Assembly: GCA_963422445.2 (NCBI GenBank)
Contig: OY729512.2
Coordinates: 682,001-746,000, forward strand
Length of the DNA: 64,000 nt
Reading direction: 5' to 3'
Source of the DNA: G963422445 sp963422445
GTDB lineage: Bacteria > Pseudomonadota > Alphaproteobacteria > Thalassobaculales > Thalassobaculaceae
Shown: piece by piece, positions 26,604 through 36,466 of the stretch
Position numbering within the stretch: the first letter of the stretch is position 1
Layout: each line of letters starts with the position of its first letter
Made by a program: the position numbers and the translations under genes
The notes under the pieces: model-generated
What the model saw: only the letters and a program-made list of their open reading frames with translations
Database searches by the model: none
Told to the model about the DNA's origin: nothing

Positions 26604-27866
26604 TCAGCCGAGCTTCATGTTGTCAATACCGACAATCTTATCGTAGAGCAGATAAAGAGCCAGAACCAGCGCCAGCAACATCACGCCCAACGCTGCCGCC
26701 AGCCCCCAATTCAGGGTCGTGCTGACATGGTTGGCGATGAAGTTGGAGATAAACGTGCCAGTCCGGCCGCCGACCAAGGCCGGGGTAATATAGTATCCGA
26801 TCGACAGGATGAAGACAAGAATGCTGCCGGCACCAACGCCAGCCACGGTATTGGGCATGTAGACCCGGACAAAGGCGGTAAAAGGCGTCGCGCCAAGCGA
26901 TCGTGCCGCGCGCAAATACGATGGGGGTATCGTCTTCATGACCGAGTAGATCGGCAGAATCATGAATGGCAGCAAGATATGCGTCATTGCAACGAAGGTG
27001 CCGATCTTGTTGTGGATCATCTGCAAACGCTCGTCATCAGACAGGAGGCCGACTGCGACAAGAAGGTCGTTGAGCACGCCCTGAGTCTGCAACAGCGCAA
27101 TCCACGCGGTGGTCCGTACCAGAAGCGATGTCCAGAACGGCAACAGCACCAGAATCATCAACAGATTGCTGGTTCGCAGGGGCAGCGTTGCCAGAAGATA
27201 GGAGACAGGATAGCCGAGCAGCAGACATAACACCGTGATCAGCCCGCTCATCCACAATGTTCGGAAGAAGAGCGTGATATAGATTTGCCGTTCTTCCGGT
27301 TGCCAGGTCACGATCCCGAGATCGTTGAGACGCATATCGACCGAAGCAAGAAAATAGGTCGGCGTGAGCGCGTCGGATTCACGCTTGATCAAACGCCAGA
27401 CATTGATATCCCGCCAGCGTTCATCTATGGCGGCGAGTTGATCGAGATACGGCCCTTGCGTGATCGTGCGAACCCGTCGGCCGGATTTCCGGAGCAGGCT
27501 CGATATGCCGGGTTTTTCGTAGTTCAGGCGCCGGCCAACCCGGCCCAACGTCTTGGTCTTGTAGGCCGCCTTGATGTCGGCGACCACAGCCGCGAACACA
27601 GGTTCTGGCGGCAGCGTATCGCTGGTGTCGTCCCAATTCGCAATGGCGTCAATGGTTGCCGGCAGGGTATCGGCGACGATCTGGTTTTCGACGCTGCGGT
27701 AGAGCATGTCACCAATCGGCAGCATGAACGCGAAGACCAGGAAACCGAGCAGCGGTGTCACCAGAAGAAATGCGCGGGCCCGGTTACGCCGCTGGGTGCG
27801 CTGAAGACTTTGCTTCAACGGTCTGCCATCGGCCGTTGTCAGAATCATGGCAGCGGACTCAGCCAT
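26604..27866 (-). CDS. potB: ABC transporter permease, PotB type
   Basis: This 420-residue permease has a first transmembrane helix near residues 31-52. A long periplasmic insertion (about residues 55-200) follows, seen in many alphaproteobacterial PotB proteins. The remaining helices include WMSGLITVLCLLLGYPVSYL. The EAA-loop RAARSLGATPFTAFVRVYMP near residue 318 is the ATPase contact site. It pairs with PotC immediately downstream. Confidence 0.85.
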   Translation of the reverse strand: MAESAAMILTTADGRPLKQSLQRTQRRNRARAFLLVTPLLGFLVFAFMLPIGDMLYRSVENQIVADTLPATIDAIANWDDTSDTLPPEPVFAAVVADIKAAYKTKTLGRVGRRLNYEKPGISSLLRKSGRRVRTITQGPYLDQLAAIDERWRDINVWRLIKRESDALTPTYFLASVDMRLNDLGIVTWQPEERQIYITLFFRTLWMSGLITVLCLLLGYPVSYLLATLPLRTSNLLMILVLLPFWTSLLVRTTAWIALLQTQGVLNDLLVAVGLLSDDERLQMIHNKIGTFVAMTHILLPFMILPIYSVMKTIPPSYLRAARSLGATPFTAFVRVYMPNTVAGVGAGSILVFILSIGYYITPALVGGRTGTFISNFIANHVSTTLNWGLAAALGVMLLALVLALYLLYDKIVGIDNMKLG

Positions 27867-27924
27867 GGGCCAGTTCTTCCCGGGTCAGACTTGTCTGGGG
27901 CATGTCCAGGATGTCCGGAACACT

Positions 27925-27952
27925 GCGGAGAGGATCGTTCGATCCTCTCCGC
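27925..27952 (-). promoter_or_regulatory. intercistronic hairpin between potD and potB
   Basis: GCGGAGAGGATCG and its exact complement are separated by two bases, giving a near-perfect 13-base-pair stem. No T run follows in the direction of transcription, so full termination is unlikely. Such hairpins after binding-protein genes usually protect the upstream mRNA and raise its level over the permeases. Confidence 0.6.
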
Positions 27953-27963
27953 TTGCCGGTGTC

Positions 27964-29070
27964 CTATTTGGCCAGCCAGGCGTTGAACCGCTCGTCGATC
28001 TCCGCGCGGTTGTCAGCCCACCAGACATAGTCGAAATTGACCAGAGTCTTCGCGTTCTCGGCATTTGTCGGCATGTGCGGCTTCATGTCGATACCAAGGT
28101 CGGCGTGTTTGCCGACAAGCGGTCCGGATGAATACCGGGCCGGGCCGTAGGATATGAACTTGGCCTGATCCGCCAGCCGCTGCGTATCGGTTGCGAAGTA
28201 CAGATACTTCCTGATCTCGTCCATGTTCTGCGCACCCTTCGGCACGACCCAGCCGTCGAGATCGAATACCTGGTAGTCCCACAGCATGGCAATCGGCTGA
28301 TTTTTCTCGACGATTGCCGAGAACAGGCGACCGTTATAGGCCGATGAGATGACCACCTCGCCGTCGGCGAGGAGCTGCGGCGGTTGTGCCCCTTTGGTCC
28401 ACCAGACGACACTGTCCTTAATCGTGTCGAGCTTGGCAAAGGCACGATCCATGCCCTCCGCGGTGGCCAGTACGTCGTAAACATCTTCAAGCGCCACGCC
28501 GTCGGCGAGCAAAGCCCATTCGAGATTGTTGATCGGCTTTTTCTCGAGGGCCCGTTTGCCGGGGAATTTCTCGAGATCGAAGACATCGGCGATGGTCGAG
28601 GGCTGGTCACCCTCGAAAGCATCGGTGCGATAGCCGAACGTCGTCGAATAGACGATCTGCGGAATGAAACAATTGGTCCCGCCGGGCGTCAGCGTGCCTG
28701 CGAAAAAGTCCTTCGATGCCGGTGTGCCATCCGGTGAGGGAGCCAGCCATGTATCAGGGTCGATTTCTTCGACAAGGCCTTCGTCACAGGCCGTGATCGC
28801 CTCGGATGCGACCATGTCGACGAGATCCCATGTCACGTTTCCGGTCTCGACCTGGGCCCGAAGTTTGGCCAGTCCCTCTGCGGCCGAATCATCGTTGATG
28901 ATCTTCACGCCCGGATTATTCGCGACATAGGGATCGTGATAGGCATTCTGCTGGCTGGCCGTATAAGCTCCGCCCCAGGATACAATTGTCAAATCGACGG
29001 CAAAGGCCGATCCGGTGCCGAGCACGACACTGACCGCCAGCGCCGTGGATGCAAGCAGTGATTTCTTCAT
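27964..29070 (-). CDS. potD: ABC transporter substrate-binding protein, PotD/PotF type
   Basis: This 368-residue protein begins with a signal peptide (MKKSLLASTALAVSVVLGTG, cleavage near AFA). The mature part has LTIVSWGGAYTASQQNAYHD, IPQIVYSTTFGYRTDAF and WALLADGV.LEDVYDVLAT, typical of family-1 polyamine-binding lipoprotein-like receptors. I chose the ATG at 29070 for its GGGGGAG sequence upstream. It captures the substrate for PotB/PotC/PotA. Its neighbour across the divergent promoter is a dimethylglycine-type dehydrogenase, so a methylated amine may be the ligand (inference). Confidence 0.85.
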   Translation of the reverse strand: MKKSLLASTALAVSVVLGTGSAFAVDLTIVSWGGAYTASQQNAYHDPYVANNPGVKIINDDSAAEGLAKLRAQVETGNVTWDLVDMVASEAITACDEGLVEEIDPDTWLAPSPDGTPASKDFFAGTLTPGGTNCFIPQIVYSTTFGYRTDAFEGDQPSTIADVFDLEKFPGKRALEKKPINNLEWALLADGVALEDVYDVLATAEGMDRAFAKLDTIKDSVVWWTKGAQPPQLLADGEVVISSAYNGRLFSAIVEKNQPIAMLWDYQVFDLDGWVVPKGAQNMDEIRKYLYFATDTQRLADQAKFISYGPARYSSGPLVGKHADLGIDMKPHMPTNAENAKTLVNFDYVWWADNRAEIDERFNAWLAK

Positions 29071-29170
29071 TAGTGTTCTCCCCCAGTTGCTGTTTTCACT
29101 ATCTTTGCCCGTTATGGACAGTTTCAAACATCTGGAATTGTACAGGCATCACGACCGGGCCGGCACAGTT

Positions 29171-30283
29171 TCAGCCCGGTGCATCGCCAGCGCCGCGCGC
29201 ATCAAGTGCCCGGCAATCCGATGTCGTCCAGCCCAGCGTGACCGTGCGACCTGTTTCAAGATCGGCATGGCCGTGTGCATTCGGAACCTTGACGATAAAC
29301 TCGTCGTTTCCCGCGACTGTCAGCCGGGCGCGCATATGATCTCCCAGATAGATCGATTCTTCAACCCTCCCGCTGATTTCGTTGTCGGGTGTGTCCGGGG
29401 TCGGCGCGATCTGCACCCGTTCCGGCCGAAGCGACAGGGTGGTTCGTTCATTGACGCCGTCGACATTGACTTTCAGGGCGCGGATCGTCTGGCCATCATC
29501 CAGTCGCACCGTGCAAACGGATCCGTCGATCTCTGTCACCGTACCGTGCAGACGGTTGTTCTCACCGATAAACTGGGCCACGAAGGCGTTTTCCGGCTCC
29601 TCATAAAGAGTGCTCGGGGTGGCGAGTTGCTGAATGATTCCATCATCGAAAACCGCGATCCGGCTTGACATGGTCAAGGCTTCGGACTGGTCATGGGTCA
29701 CATAAACCATCGTCACGCCGAGATGTTCGTGAATATGTTTGATCTCGTACTGCATTTCTTCGCGGAGACTCTTGTCAAGCGCGCCAAGTGGCTCGTCCAT
29801 CAGGACAAGATCCGGTTCGAACACCAGGGCGCGAGCCACGGCAACCCGTTGTTGCTGACCGCCTGACAGCTGTGCCGGTCGGCGGTTGCCGAATTGCGGC
29901 ATGCGCACCATGTCGAGCGCGCGCTGGACCTTGTCCTCGCATTCACTTTTCGACAAGCCCCGGACTTCAAGCGGAAATTTCAGATTCTCGACAACCGTCA
30001 TATGCGGGAACAAGGCGTAATTCTGGAATACCATCCCGATGCCGCGCTTGTGCGGCGGTACCCGGTTGAGTTCCGTACCGTTGAGCATAATGGTTCCGTG
30101 CGTCGGCGTCTCGAACCCTGCGAGCATCATCAGACAGGTCGTCTTCCCCGACCCCGACGGGCCGAGCATGGTGACAAACTCACCCGTTTCAATGTCCAGA
30201 TTTAGATTCTTGACGACAAGACTCTCACCATCATAGGTCTTCTGCACGCCTACAAATTGCACAAGTGGCTTGCCAGCAGCCAT
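29171..30283 (-). CDS. potA: ABC transporter ATP-binding protein, PotA type
   Basis: This 370-residue ATPase shows Walker A GPSGSGKTT at residues 41-49, signature LSGGQQQR at 139-146 and Walker B LVLMDEP at 159-165. The H-loop lies in YVTHDQSEALTMS, and a C-terminal TOBE domain follows after residue 240. It energises the PotBC permease. It is the first gene of the minus-strand operon (potA-potD-potB-potC). Confidence 0.9.
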   Translation of the reverse strand: MAAGKPLVQFVGVQKTYDGESLVVKNLNLDIETGEFVTMLGPSGSGKTTCLMMLAGFETPTHGTIMLNGTELNRVPPHKRGIGMVFQNYALFPHMTVVENLKFPLEVRGLSKSECEDKVQRALDMVRMPQFGNRRPAQLSGGQQQRVAVARALVFEPDLVLMDEPLGALDKSLREEMQYEIKHIHEHLGVTMVYVTHDQSEALTMSSRIAVFDDGIIQQLATPSTLYEEPENAFVAQFIGENNRLHGTVTEIDGSVCTVRLDDGQTIRALKVNVDGVNERTTLSLRPERVQIAPTPDTPDNEISGRVEESIYLGDHMRARLTVAGNDEFIVKVPNAHGHADLETGRTVTLGWTTSDCRALDARGAGDAPG

Positions 30284-30658
30284 CAGGAAATCTCTTTTCT
30301 GCCCAGATTTTCGTCAACCTTCACCCATGTTTTGCACATGTCAGCCAATAAATCAAGTGCGTCGGCGAGTTGATCCCGCGGCGCTGCATTTGGCCGGTAT
30401 CGTCCCGCTAGACGAATGATTTGGGTACACCTGATCAATACTCGCCCGCTGTCATTATCGTCCGATCCACGCCGGTTCCGCACTTCGTGGTCAGCGCGTC
30501 TGGCGTGTTTGATCACGGCGCGGCGGGCTGACCGCTTCTGTTGAATGCCGGGCGGCCTCTGGTGCAAGGTCAGAACCGGTTCGACCGGTGTTCAGGGCAC
30601 TGTTTGGCACGGGCAATTTCACGCATACTGTGGAATTGGCGCAGACGGGGAGGCAATC
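30284..30658. promoter_or_regulatory. divergent promoter region
   Basis: These 375 bases separate the start of the pot operon from the divergent dehydrogenase gene and must hold both promoters. I see no recognised operator or riboswitch. GAGGCAATC before the ATG at 30659 is the ribosome-binding site of the dehydrogenase. Confidence 0.5.
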
Positions 30659-33103
30659 ATGAATTCTCATGCACGGGTTGTGGTGATCGGGGGTGGAGTC
30701 ATTGGCGTCAGCGTCTTGTATCATCTCGCCAGCAAAGGCTGGACGGATGTAACCCTGCTGGAGCGCACGGAATTGACGGCCGGCTCGACGTGGCATGCGG
30801 CCGGCCTGCTTCCACTGTTCAACATGAGTTATTCGATCGGACAACTGCACCAGTACACGGTCGAACTCTACAAGCAGCTTGAGGAAGAAACCGGACAGGC
30901 GGTCGGTTTCCATGGCAACGGCAATTTGCGTCTGGCCTGCAACCGCGACCGGATGGACGAGTATCGCAACTATCAGTGCACGGCCGAAACGGTCGGTGTC
31001 GAATGCCATCTGATTGGTGTCGACGAAATCAGGGCGCTTTGGCCATTGGCCAGCATGGACGGGCTGGTCGGTGCGCTGTGGCATCCGACAGACGGGCACA
31101 TTGCGCCGGTCGACGTGACCATGGCGATGGCCCGGGGCGCCCGCATGCACGGCGCCACGATCAATCAGCAGACTGCGGTGACTGGCATTGAACGGAATGC
31201 AAGCCGAGAATGGGTGGTGAAGACCACGAACGGCGAGATTGTCTGCGAACACGTCGTCTGCACAACCGGCAACTATGCCCGAACGACCGCAGCCATGGTT
31301 GGGCTGGAGATTCCGGTCATCCCCGTGGAGCATCAGTATATTGTCACCGATGTCGACCCGGTGCTGAAAGACTACCGCGAGAGATGCCGGACCGAACTCC
31401 CGGTCCTGCGGGAATCCGATTCGTCCTATTATCTCCGCGAAGAGCGGTTGGGCTGGATTCTTGGACCCTACGAAAAAGGCGCGCCGGCCTGCTTTGTCGA
31501 TGGGGTGCCGGCAAGTTTCGAAAAAGATCTGTTTCCTGGCGAACTGGAACGGCTGATGCCGCATGTCGAGGCCGCGATGCGGCGGGTGCCATCGTTCGCG
31601 GCGGCCGGAATCAAGGACATCGTCAACGGTCCGATCGCCTATACGCCCGATGGTAATCCGATGGTCGGTCCGGCCTTTGGGCTGGAAAACTTCTGGGTCT
31701 CGGAGGGTCACAGTTTCGGCGTGACAGCGGCCGGCGGCGCCGGCTGGCAATTGGCGGAATGGATTGTCGAGGGCGCGCCGACGGTTGACATGATCGGCGC
31801 CGACCCGCGCCGTTTCGGCGTGGTATCGAAGGCGTTTGCCAAACTCAAGAACGAAGAAGCCTATGCCCATGTCTTCGTCAATCACTATCCGATGGAAGAG
31901 CGACCGGTGGCCCGGCCCGCCAAGATGGTACCGGTTCACGACCGGCTGGACCGGGCCGGCGCCGTATGGGGCGCGCGGTTCGGCTGGGAACGTCCGAACT
32001 GGTTTGCCCCGAAGGGCACCCCGCGTGCGGATGTTTATTCCTATCGCCGTTCGAACTGGTTCGCCCATGTCGGCAATGAAGTGCGTGCCATGCGCAACAA
32101 TGTCGGACTGATGGAACTATCGTCTTTCGCAAAATACGAGGTCGAGGGTCCCGGGGCGCGGGACTGGCTGGACGGCATGGTCGCCAATGTCATACCGAAG
32201 GCGGTCGGCCGGATGAGTCTGGCGCATGCCTTGAACCGGTCCGGTTCGGTTCGGTCTGAGTTCACCATCACCCGCATGAGTGACGGATGGCTGGGTGAGC
32301 GTTTTTTCCTGGTCGGCCCGGGCGCCGCGCACGACCATGATCTCGACAATCTCGGAAAGGCGTTCCCGCGGGACGGTTCGGTGAATCTGCGTGATGTGAC
32401 CAACCGGTTTGGCGTCTTCGTGCTCGCCGGGCCCAATGCGCGCCGGGTGCTGGAGAAAATCGCCGATGCCGATGTGTCCAATGGCGCCTTCCCATGGCTG
32501 ACCATGCAGGAAATCCCTGTCGGATTCTGTCCAGATGTCCGCGCCCTTCGGGTCAATTTTGTCGGTTCGTTGGGCTGGGAACTGCACCATCCGATCGAAT
32601 ACCAGTGTCATCTCTTCGAGGCCTTGCAGGACGCGGGCGCGGCGTTCGGGATTGCCAATGTCGGGATGCGGGCGATGGACTCGATGCGGTTGGAGAAATC
32701 CTATCGCCTCTGGGGCACGGATCTGAATGCGGAAAATTCGATCCTAGAGGCAGGCCTTGGCCGTTTCGTGCGGTTGAACAAGGGTGAATTCACCGGGCGC
32801 GAGACACTGGTCCGGCAACAGCAGCAGGGCATCCCGCAAATGCACTGCACGATCGAGGTCGATGCCGACGATGCCGATGCCTTTGGCAACGAACCGGTTC
32901 TTGTCGATGGCGTGGTGGTCGGACGGGGGACCGCCGGCGGCTACGGTCACTCTGTGGGAAAGTCGCTGATGCTCGGCTATGTCAAGGCTGAATACGCGAA
33001 GATCGGTCAGGAATGTCAGGTCCGTTTACTTGATCAGCTGCGTCCTGCACGGATCATCGCGGAAAGTCCGTATGACCCGGAAAATCAGGCGTTGCGCTCG
33101 TGA
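30659..33103 (+). CDS. dimethylglycine/sarcosine dehydrogenase-like flavoprotein
   Basis: This 814-residue two-domain enzyme starts with an FAD-binding DAO domain (VVVIGGGVIGVSVLYHLASK). STWHAAGL at residues 43-50 contains the His that is covalently flavinylated in dimethylglycine and sarcosine dehydrogenases. After an FAO_M linker, a GcvT-type folate-binding domain begins near residue 430 (MRNNVGLMELSSFAKYEVEG, RALRVNFVGSLGWELHHPIE, WGTDLNAENSILEAGLGRFV). The enzyme removes N-methyl groups and can pass formaldehyde to tetrahydrofolate. Length and order fit the family; the substrate among methylated glycines is unproven. The pot importer is divergent. Confidence 0.88.
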   Translation: MNSHARVVVIGGGVIGVSVLYHLASKGWTDVTLLERTELTAGSTWHAAGLLPLFNMSYSIGQLHQYTVELYKQLEEETGQAVGFHGNGNLRLACNRDRMDEYRNYQCTAETVGVECHLIGVDEIRALWPLASMDGLVGALWHPTDGHIAPVDVTMAMARGARMHGATINQQTAVTGIERNASREWVVKTTNGEIVCEHVVCTTGNYARTTAAMVGLEIPVIPVEHQYIVTDVDPVLKDYRERCRTELPVLRESDSSYYLREERLGWILGPYEKGAPACFVDGVPASFEKDLFPGELERLMPHVEAAMRRVPSFAAAGIKDIVNGPIAYTPDGNPMVGPAFGLENFWVSEGHSFGVTAAGGAGWQLAEWIVEGAPTVDMIGADPRRFGVVSKAFAKLKNEEAYAHVFVNHYPMEERPVARPAKMVPVHDRLDRAGAVWGARFGWERPNWFAPKGTPRADVYSYRRSNWFAHVGNEVRAMRNNVGLMELSSFAKYEVEGPGARDWLDGMVANVIPKAVGRMSLAHALNRSGSVRSEFTITRMSDGWLGERFFLVGPGAAHDHDLDNLGKAFPRDGSVNLRDVTNRFGVFVLAGPNARRVLEKIADADVSNGAFPWLTMQEIPVGFCPDVRALRVNFVGSLGWELHHPIEYQCHLFEALQDAGAAFGIANVGMRAMDSMRLEKSYRLWGTDLNAENSILEAGLGRFVRLNKGEFTGRETLVRQQQQGIPQMHCTIEVDADDADAFGNEPVLVDGVVVGRGTAGGYGHSVGKSLMLGYVKAEYAKIGQECQVRLLDQLRPARIIAESPYDPENQALRS

Positions 33104-33161
33104 CTGGCTGATCCGGCGATATCGCGCCCAGTCAGTCTTCACGATGGATGTGGCAGGATCG

Positions 33162-33184
33162 GACAATGACGGGCCGTCATTGTC
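33162..33184 (+). terminator. hairpin after the dehydrogenase gene
   Basis: GACAATGACGG and its exact complement CCGTCATTGTC flank a single base, so an 8-9 base-pair stem with a small loop is expected. It lies 59 bases past the stop at 33103. No T run follows, so it may be an mRNA-end hairpin rather than a full intrinsic terminator. Confidence 0.45.
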
Positions 33185-34057
33185 ACGTGGTCGATGCCAT
33201 CATCCGGCCGTCCGTTTCATGACTTCTCGGTCGGGCAAGTTTCAGACGGAAGTGTGAACCGGTCGCAGCAATGAGATAGGTCATGCCGGTCCGGCGTTTC
33301 CGGGGCCCGGCATGTTCTTCGCCACGCAGGGCGATGGTCGCCCGCATCGTGCCGTGCTGCCCTGGGTGGGTCAGAACGGCGGGAATGGTTCTTTCCGGAG
33401 GTCGGCCGTGGCCCGGCCTACGACCCGGTTCGGCTTCTCTATGGTGCGAGGTGCCGGTGGTAGATGGCGGTTGGCGTGTATTGTCGGGCCGGTTCCATGT
33501 TGGAAAGCGTCCGGTATTCAGGGTGGTAATGGCTATCGCAGGGGCCTGTCCGGCGGATCCGGCGCTACTTGCGGTCGGGCCGCAAGAGACATTCCGAATC
33601 CCGCTTGATCCATGGGATCTGCGAACAGTCTTCGAGGTTTGCGGGAAACACGGGGCGAGCGATCCGAACGTTGCCTGACCTTGTGGCCCTATTCGGTGGC
33701 GTGCCCAACTACTGGCGGCACTTCGCCGGAATTGACAGCTTGGATGATATAGCGGATTGGATGATAGAGTTGCGCGCGCGGCTGTTTCTGCGTTCCGATG
33801 TTATCCGCGTGATGAAGGCGAAAGCCTGCTGGGCCGTGAGTTGCGCCGAACACACCTTGCCATCCTCCGCATGTGGGCGGAACAGCGAGTGTGTACGCAC
33901 GCAGACCTGAATGAAGCGTTTCCCGAACAGACAAGTCTCGAGCCTTGTCTGAACCCAAGTTGGCACTTTTCTGATGTCTATGCCCTTTATCATGCTGATA
34001 CAACAAGATAATTCTCTCGGCCGATTCCAACATGGCACTCCATTTTGTGAGATTCTG
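33185..34057. other. intergenic, no recognisable gene
   Basis: About 870 bases lie between the dehydrogenase terminator and the IS1634 element. Frames on both strands are short and low in recognisable content. A plus-strand frame near 33757-34011 (LLGRELRRTHLAILRMWAEQ) looks protein-like, but I cannot assign it. Confidence 0.4.
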
Positions 34058-35873
34058 TCAGCTCGTCAGGCGAGTCCTCGTGCGGTGGATGGCGGGTTCC
34101 ACGCCCGCCGCCGAGGAGATGTCGGCACCCTCGGCGGCCGGGCGCGTGTCCTGGCGGTTGACGATCAACGTGCCGTCAGTCTGGCGCAGGCGCGTGGTGA
34201 TCCGCACCCAGGTCCGCAGGACCGTCGCGGACCGATGCCCAGCCCTTGTGGATGCCCCGCACGGCCAGCCGGGTGCGGATCAGATGCACGGCGTGGTAGG
34301 CCAGCACGGTGATCAGCAGGTGAGCCGCGATGCGACGGTCGAGCTGGTGCCAGATCGGGCGAAGGCCGAGCTCGGATTTCAGGCTTTTGAACGTCGCCTC
34401 GATATCCGTGATCCGCCAGTACGTCCGCAGGACCGTCTCGATATCCCAGTCGATGTGGCTGGTGCGCAGCACATAGGCGCCCGCGCCCTCATCGGCCTCG
34501 TCGTACTGCGGCCTGCGCTTGAAGCGGACGGCGGCGGCGTTGGGGCCGGCGTCCGCCTTCTCGACCGTGATCTCGTAGTGTCTGGCGACCGCAGAGAAGC
34601 GCTGCTTGAGGCGGCCTACGCTCTCCAGCACCCTGTCGTAGCGCTTGAGGCGACCCTTGACCGGGAGGCTGCCGTGGAGCCTTTCCAGCGCCGCCTCGAA
34701 GCGGTTCCGCTTCAGGCCCAGGATCGAGGTCTCGGCCTTCTTCTTGCCCTCGCTGACGACGTAGAGCCGCGCCTCGCCGTCCTCGCTGGCAAGCCGCCAG
34801 GCGCGCACCTCGTGGCGCGCGCTGGTGATCAGCAGGACCTCGGGCCCGCCCTCGGGCGGCGCAGGCCTGGCGCCGCGGCTGACCGCGATCCAGTCGTAGC
34901 CCTGCTCGCCCAGCCAGACGATGTTCTCCTCGGTGGCGATGCCCGCATCCATGACCACCGTGGGCTTCGCCGCCGCGTCGCCGCACACCGCCTCGAGCCG
35001 CGCCAGCGCCTCGTGCAGCGTGCCCGGCTCGCTCACGTTGCCCGGCAGGATCTCGCAACTGCGCGGGAAGCCTGCGCCGTCGAGTGCCAGCGCCAGCGTG
35101 ATCAGCGGACAGTCGTCGCGCTTCTGCCTGGAGCGCCCGAACCTGGGACGCTCGCCGTGCGCGTGGCCGTGGTCGTGAACGTTGGTGAGATCGTAGAAGG
35201 CGATGGTGTCGGGGATGTCGAGCAGCGAGCGCTCACGGTTGAACAGCTCCCGCTGGATGGCGGCGCGGTGGCGCCAGAGAAGGTCGCCGATGCGGTAGAG
35301 CGTCTTGCGGTCGCCGTCCAGCTCGAGAAGCGCGGCGGTCGCACTGTCGCGGCGCAGCCAGCGGCTGGTCTCGCGCTCGCTGGCGGGATGGACCATCCTG
35401 GCGACGATCAGCGCGCTCGCGATGCGCCCTTCGCGGCCCTTGATGCCCAGGTCGTGGAGGATGTCGGCGAAGCCGAGATCGTCGAGGGCCTTGAGGCACA
35501 GGCGCTCGCAGCCGACCGTGCGCGGGGTCTCGTGCTCCAGGGTATCGAGGTCGACGGTGGCGGCTTCGGGCTTGCGCGCCTCTTCCTGCATCGCCTCGAC
35601 GCGGAACCCCCTGGCCCTGAGCCTGGCGACGATGTCCTCGGCTGCGGCCTGCACGTCCGGCGCGGCTGCGAGCAGCGGCGGGCGGCCGTTGAGCAGCGCC
35701 TCGGCGCGTTCGGCAACTTCGCGCCATTTCTCCTTCGGCACCGGATCGTCGGCGCCGAGGTTGAGGAGCGTGCGCTGCCTGACATTGTCGCCGATGCGCT
35801 GCGAGAGCACGAGGCGATGACTGCGGACGGGCTTGCCGTCGGTGGTGTGGGTTTTGGTTGCCCTGATGAACAT
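34058..35873 (-). pseudogene. IS1634-family transposase, C-terminal frameshift
   Basis: The ATG at 35873 (MFIRATKTHTTDGKPVRSHR) opens a frame of over 550 residues. It carries LLDIPDTIAFYDLTNVHDHG, SEPGTLHEALARLEAV, TVVMDAGIATEENIVWLGEQ and ITDIEATFKSLKSELGLRPI, the IS1634/IS4-type DDE core. Near 34215 the frame slips. The expected tail (TVLRTWVRITTRLRQTDG, NRQDTRPAAEGADISSAAGV) is in another frame and ends at 34058. Only the last 55 residues are affected, so activity is doubtful but not excluded. Confidence 0.8.
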
Positions 35874-36466
35874 GTTGCCCGTCGCGAGATTGTTGCGAGG
35901 GGCCAAGATTTGTCGTCTTGGGGACTGGGGTCAAGGGGCAATCGTCAATACCTCGAATTTACTGGCACTACAATGCGGCTTCAAGACGGAAATCACAAAT
36001 ATAGAAGTGCGGCCTCCACGCCGTCTCTATATCTGGTATGCCAACCGGAAGAATCTGACCAAGTCGGCCCCGATAAGCCGGAAAAAGTGCTAACTTGGGT
36101 GAAGACGCTGATCCGGGACTTGCGGCTGATCGACAGGGAACTCCGGGCATTTGCCGGCGAGTCCGAATGCGCGATACGTGGTTGCCGGCCCGTCCCTCCG
36201 CTCCTGGCTTGCCGTGCTCCAACCCGCCTGCCAAGCCGCGCGTATCTTGCCGTTCCCGAGGTTACCGGGCGCCTTTTCTCCCGCTCGAAATCCTGGAAGA
36301 GCATGCCTTCGAGCGTATGGTCAGGAGTGCAACCGAGGAATTGTCGCGCCCGGGGTGATGATAACCCTGCGGCGCCGCGCAGCCGGACACCTGCAGCTCG
36401 GCCCCGGAGACTCGTGAACGTGATCAGACCATCACCCGGTCGCACCGGCGAGTCGGCGCCAACCCG
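35874..36466. other. intergenic, no recognisable gene
   Basis: This is the right-hand end of the IS1634 element (to about 35940) followed by some 520 bases before phbB. A plus-strand frame reads TEITNIEVRPPRRLYIWYAN and ends at 36093; I cannot assign it. Nothing else is recognisable. Confidence 0.4.

Noticed and set aside
33283..33678. Possible 131-residue gene after the dehydrogenase
   Set aside because: It has no ribosome-binding site, no recognisable motif, and several overlapping frames of equal quality; it looks like noncoding or remnant DNA.
34054..36400. Long plus-strand open frame of more than 850 codons over the IS1634 region
   Set aside because: It is antisense to a clear IS1634 transposase and shows only low-complexity Ala/Arg/Asp-rich sequence, an artefact of high GC.
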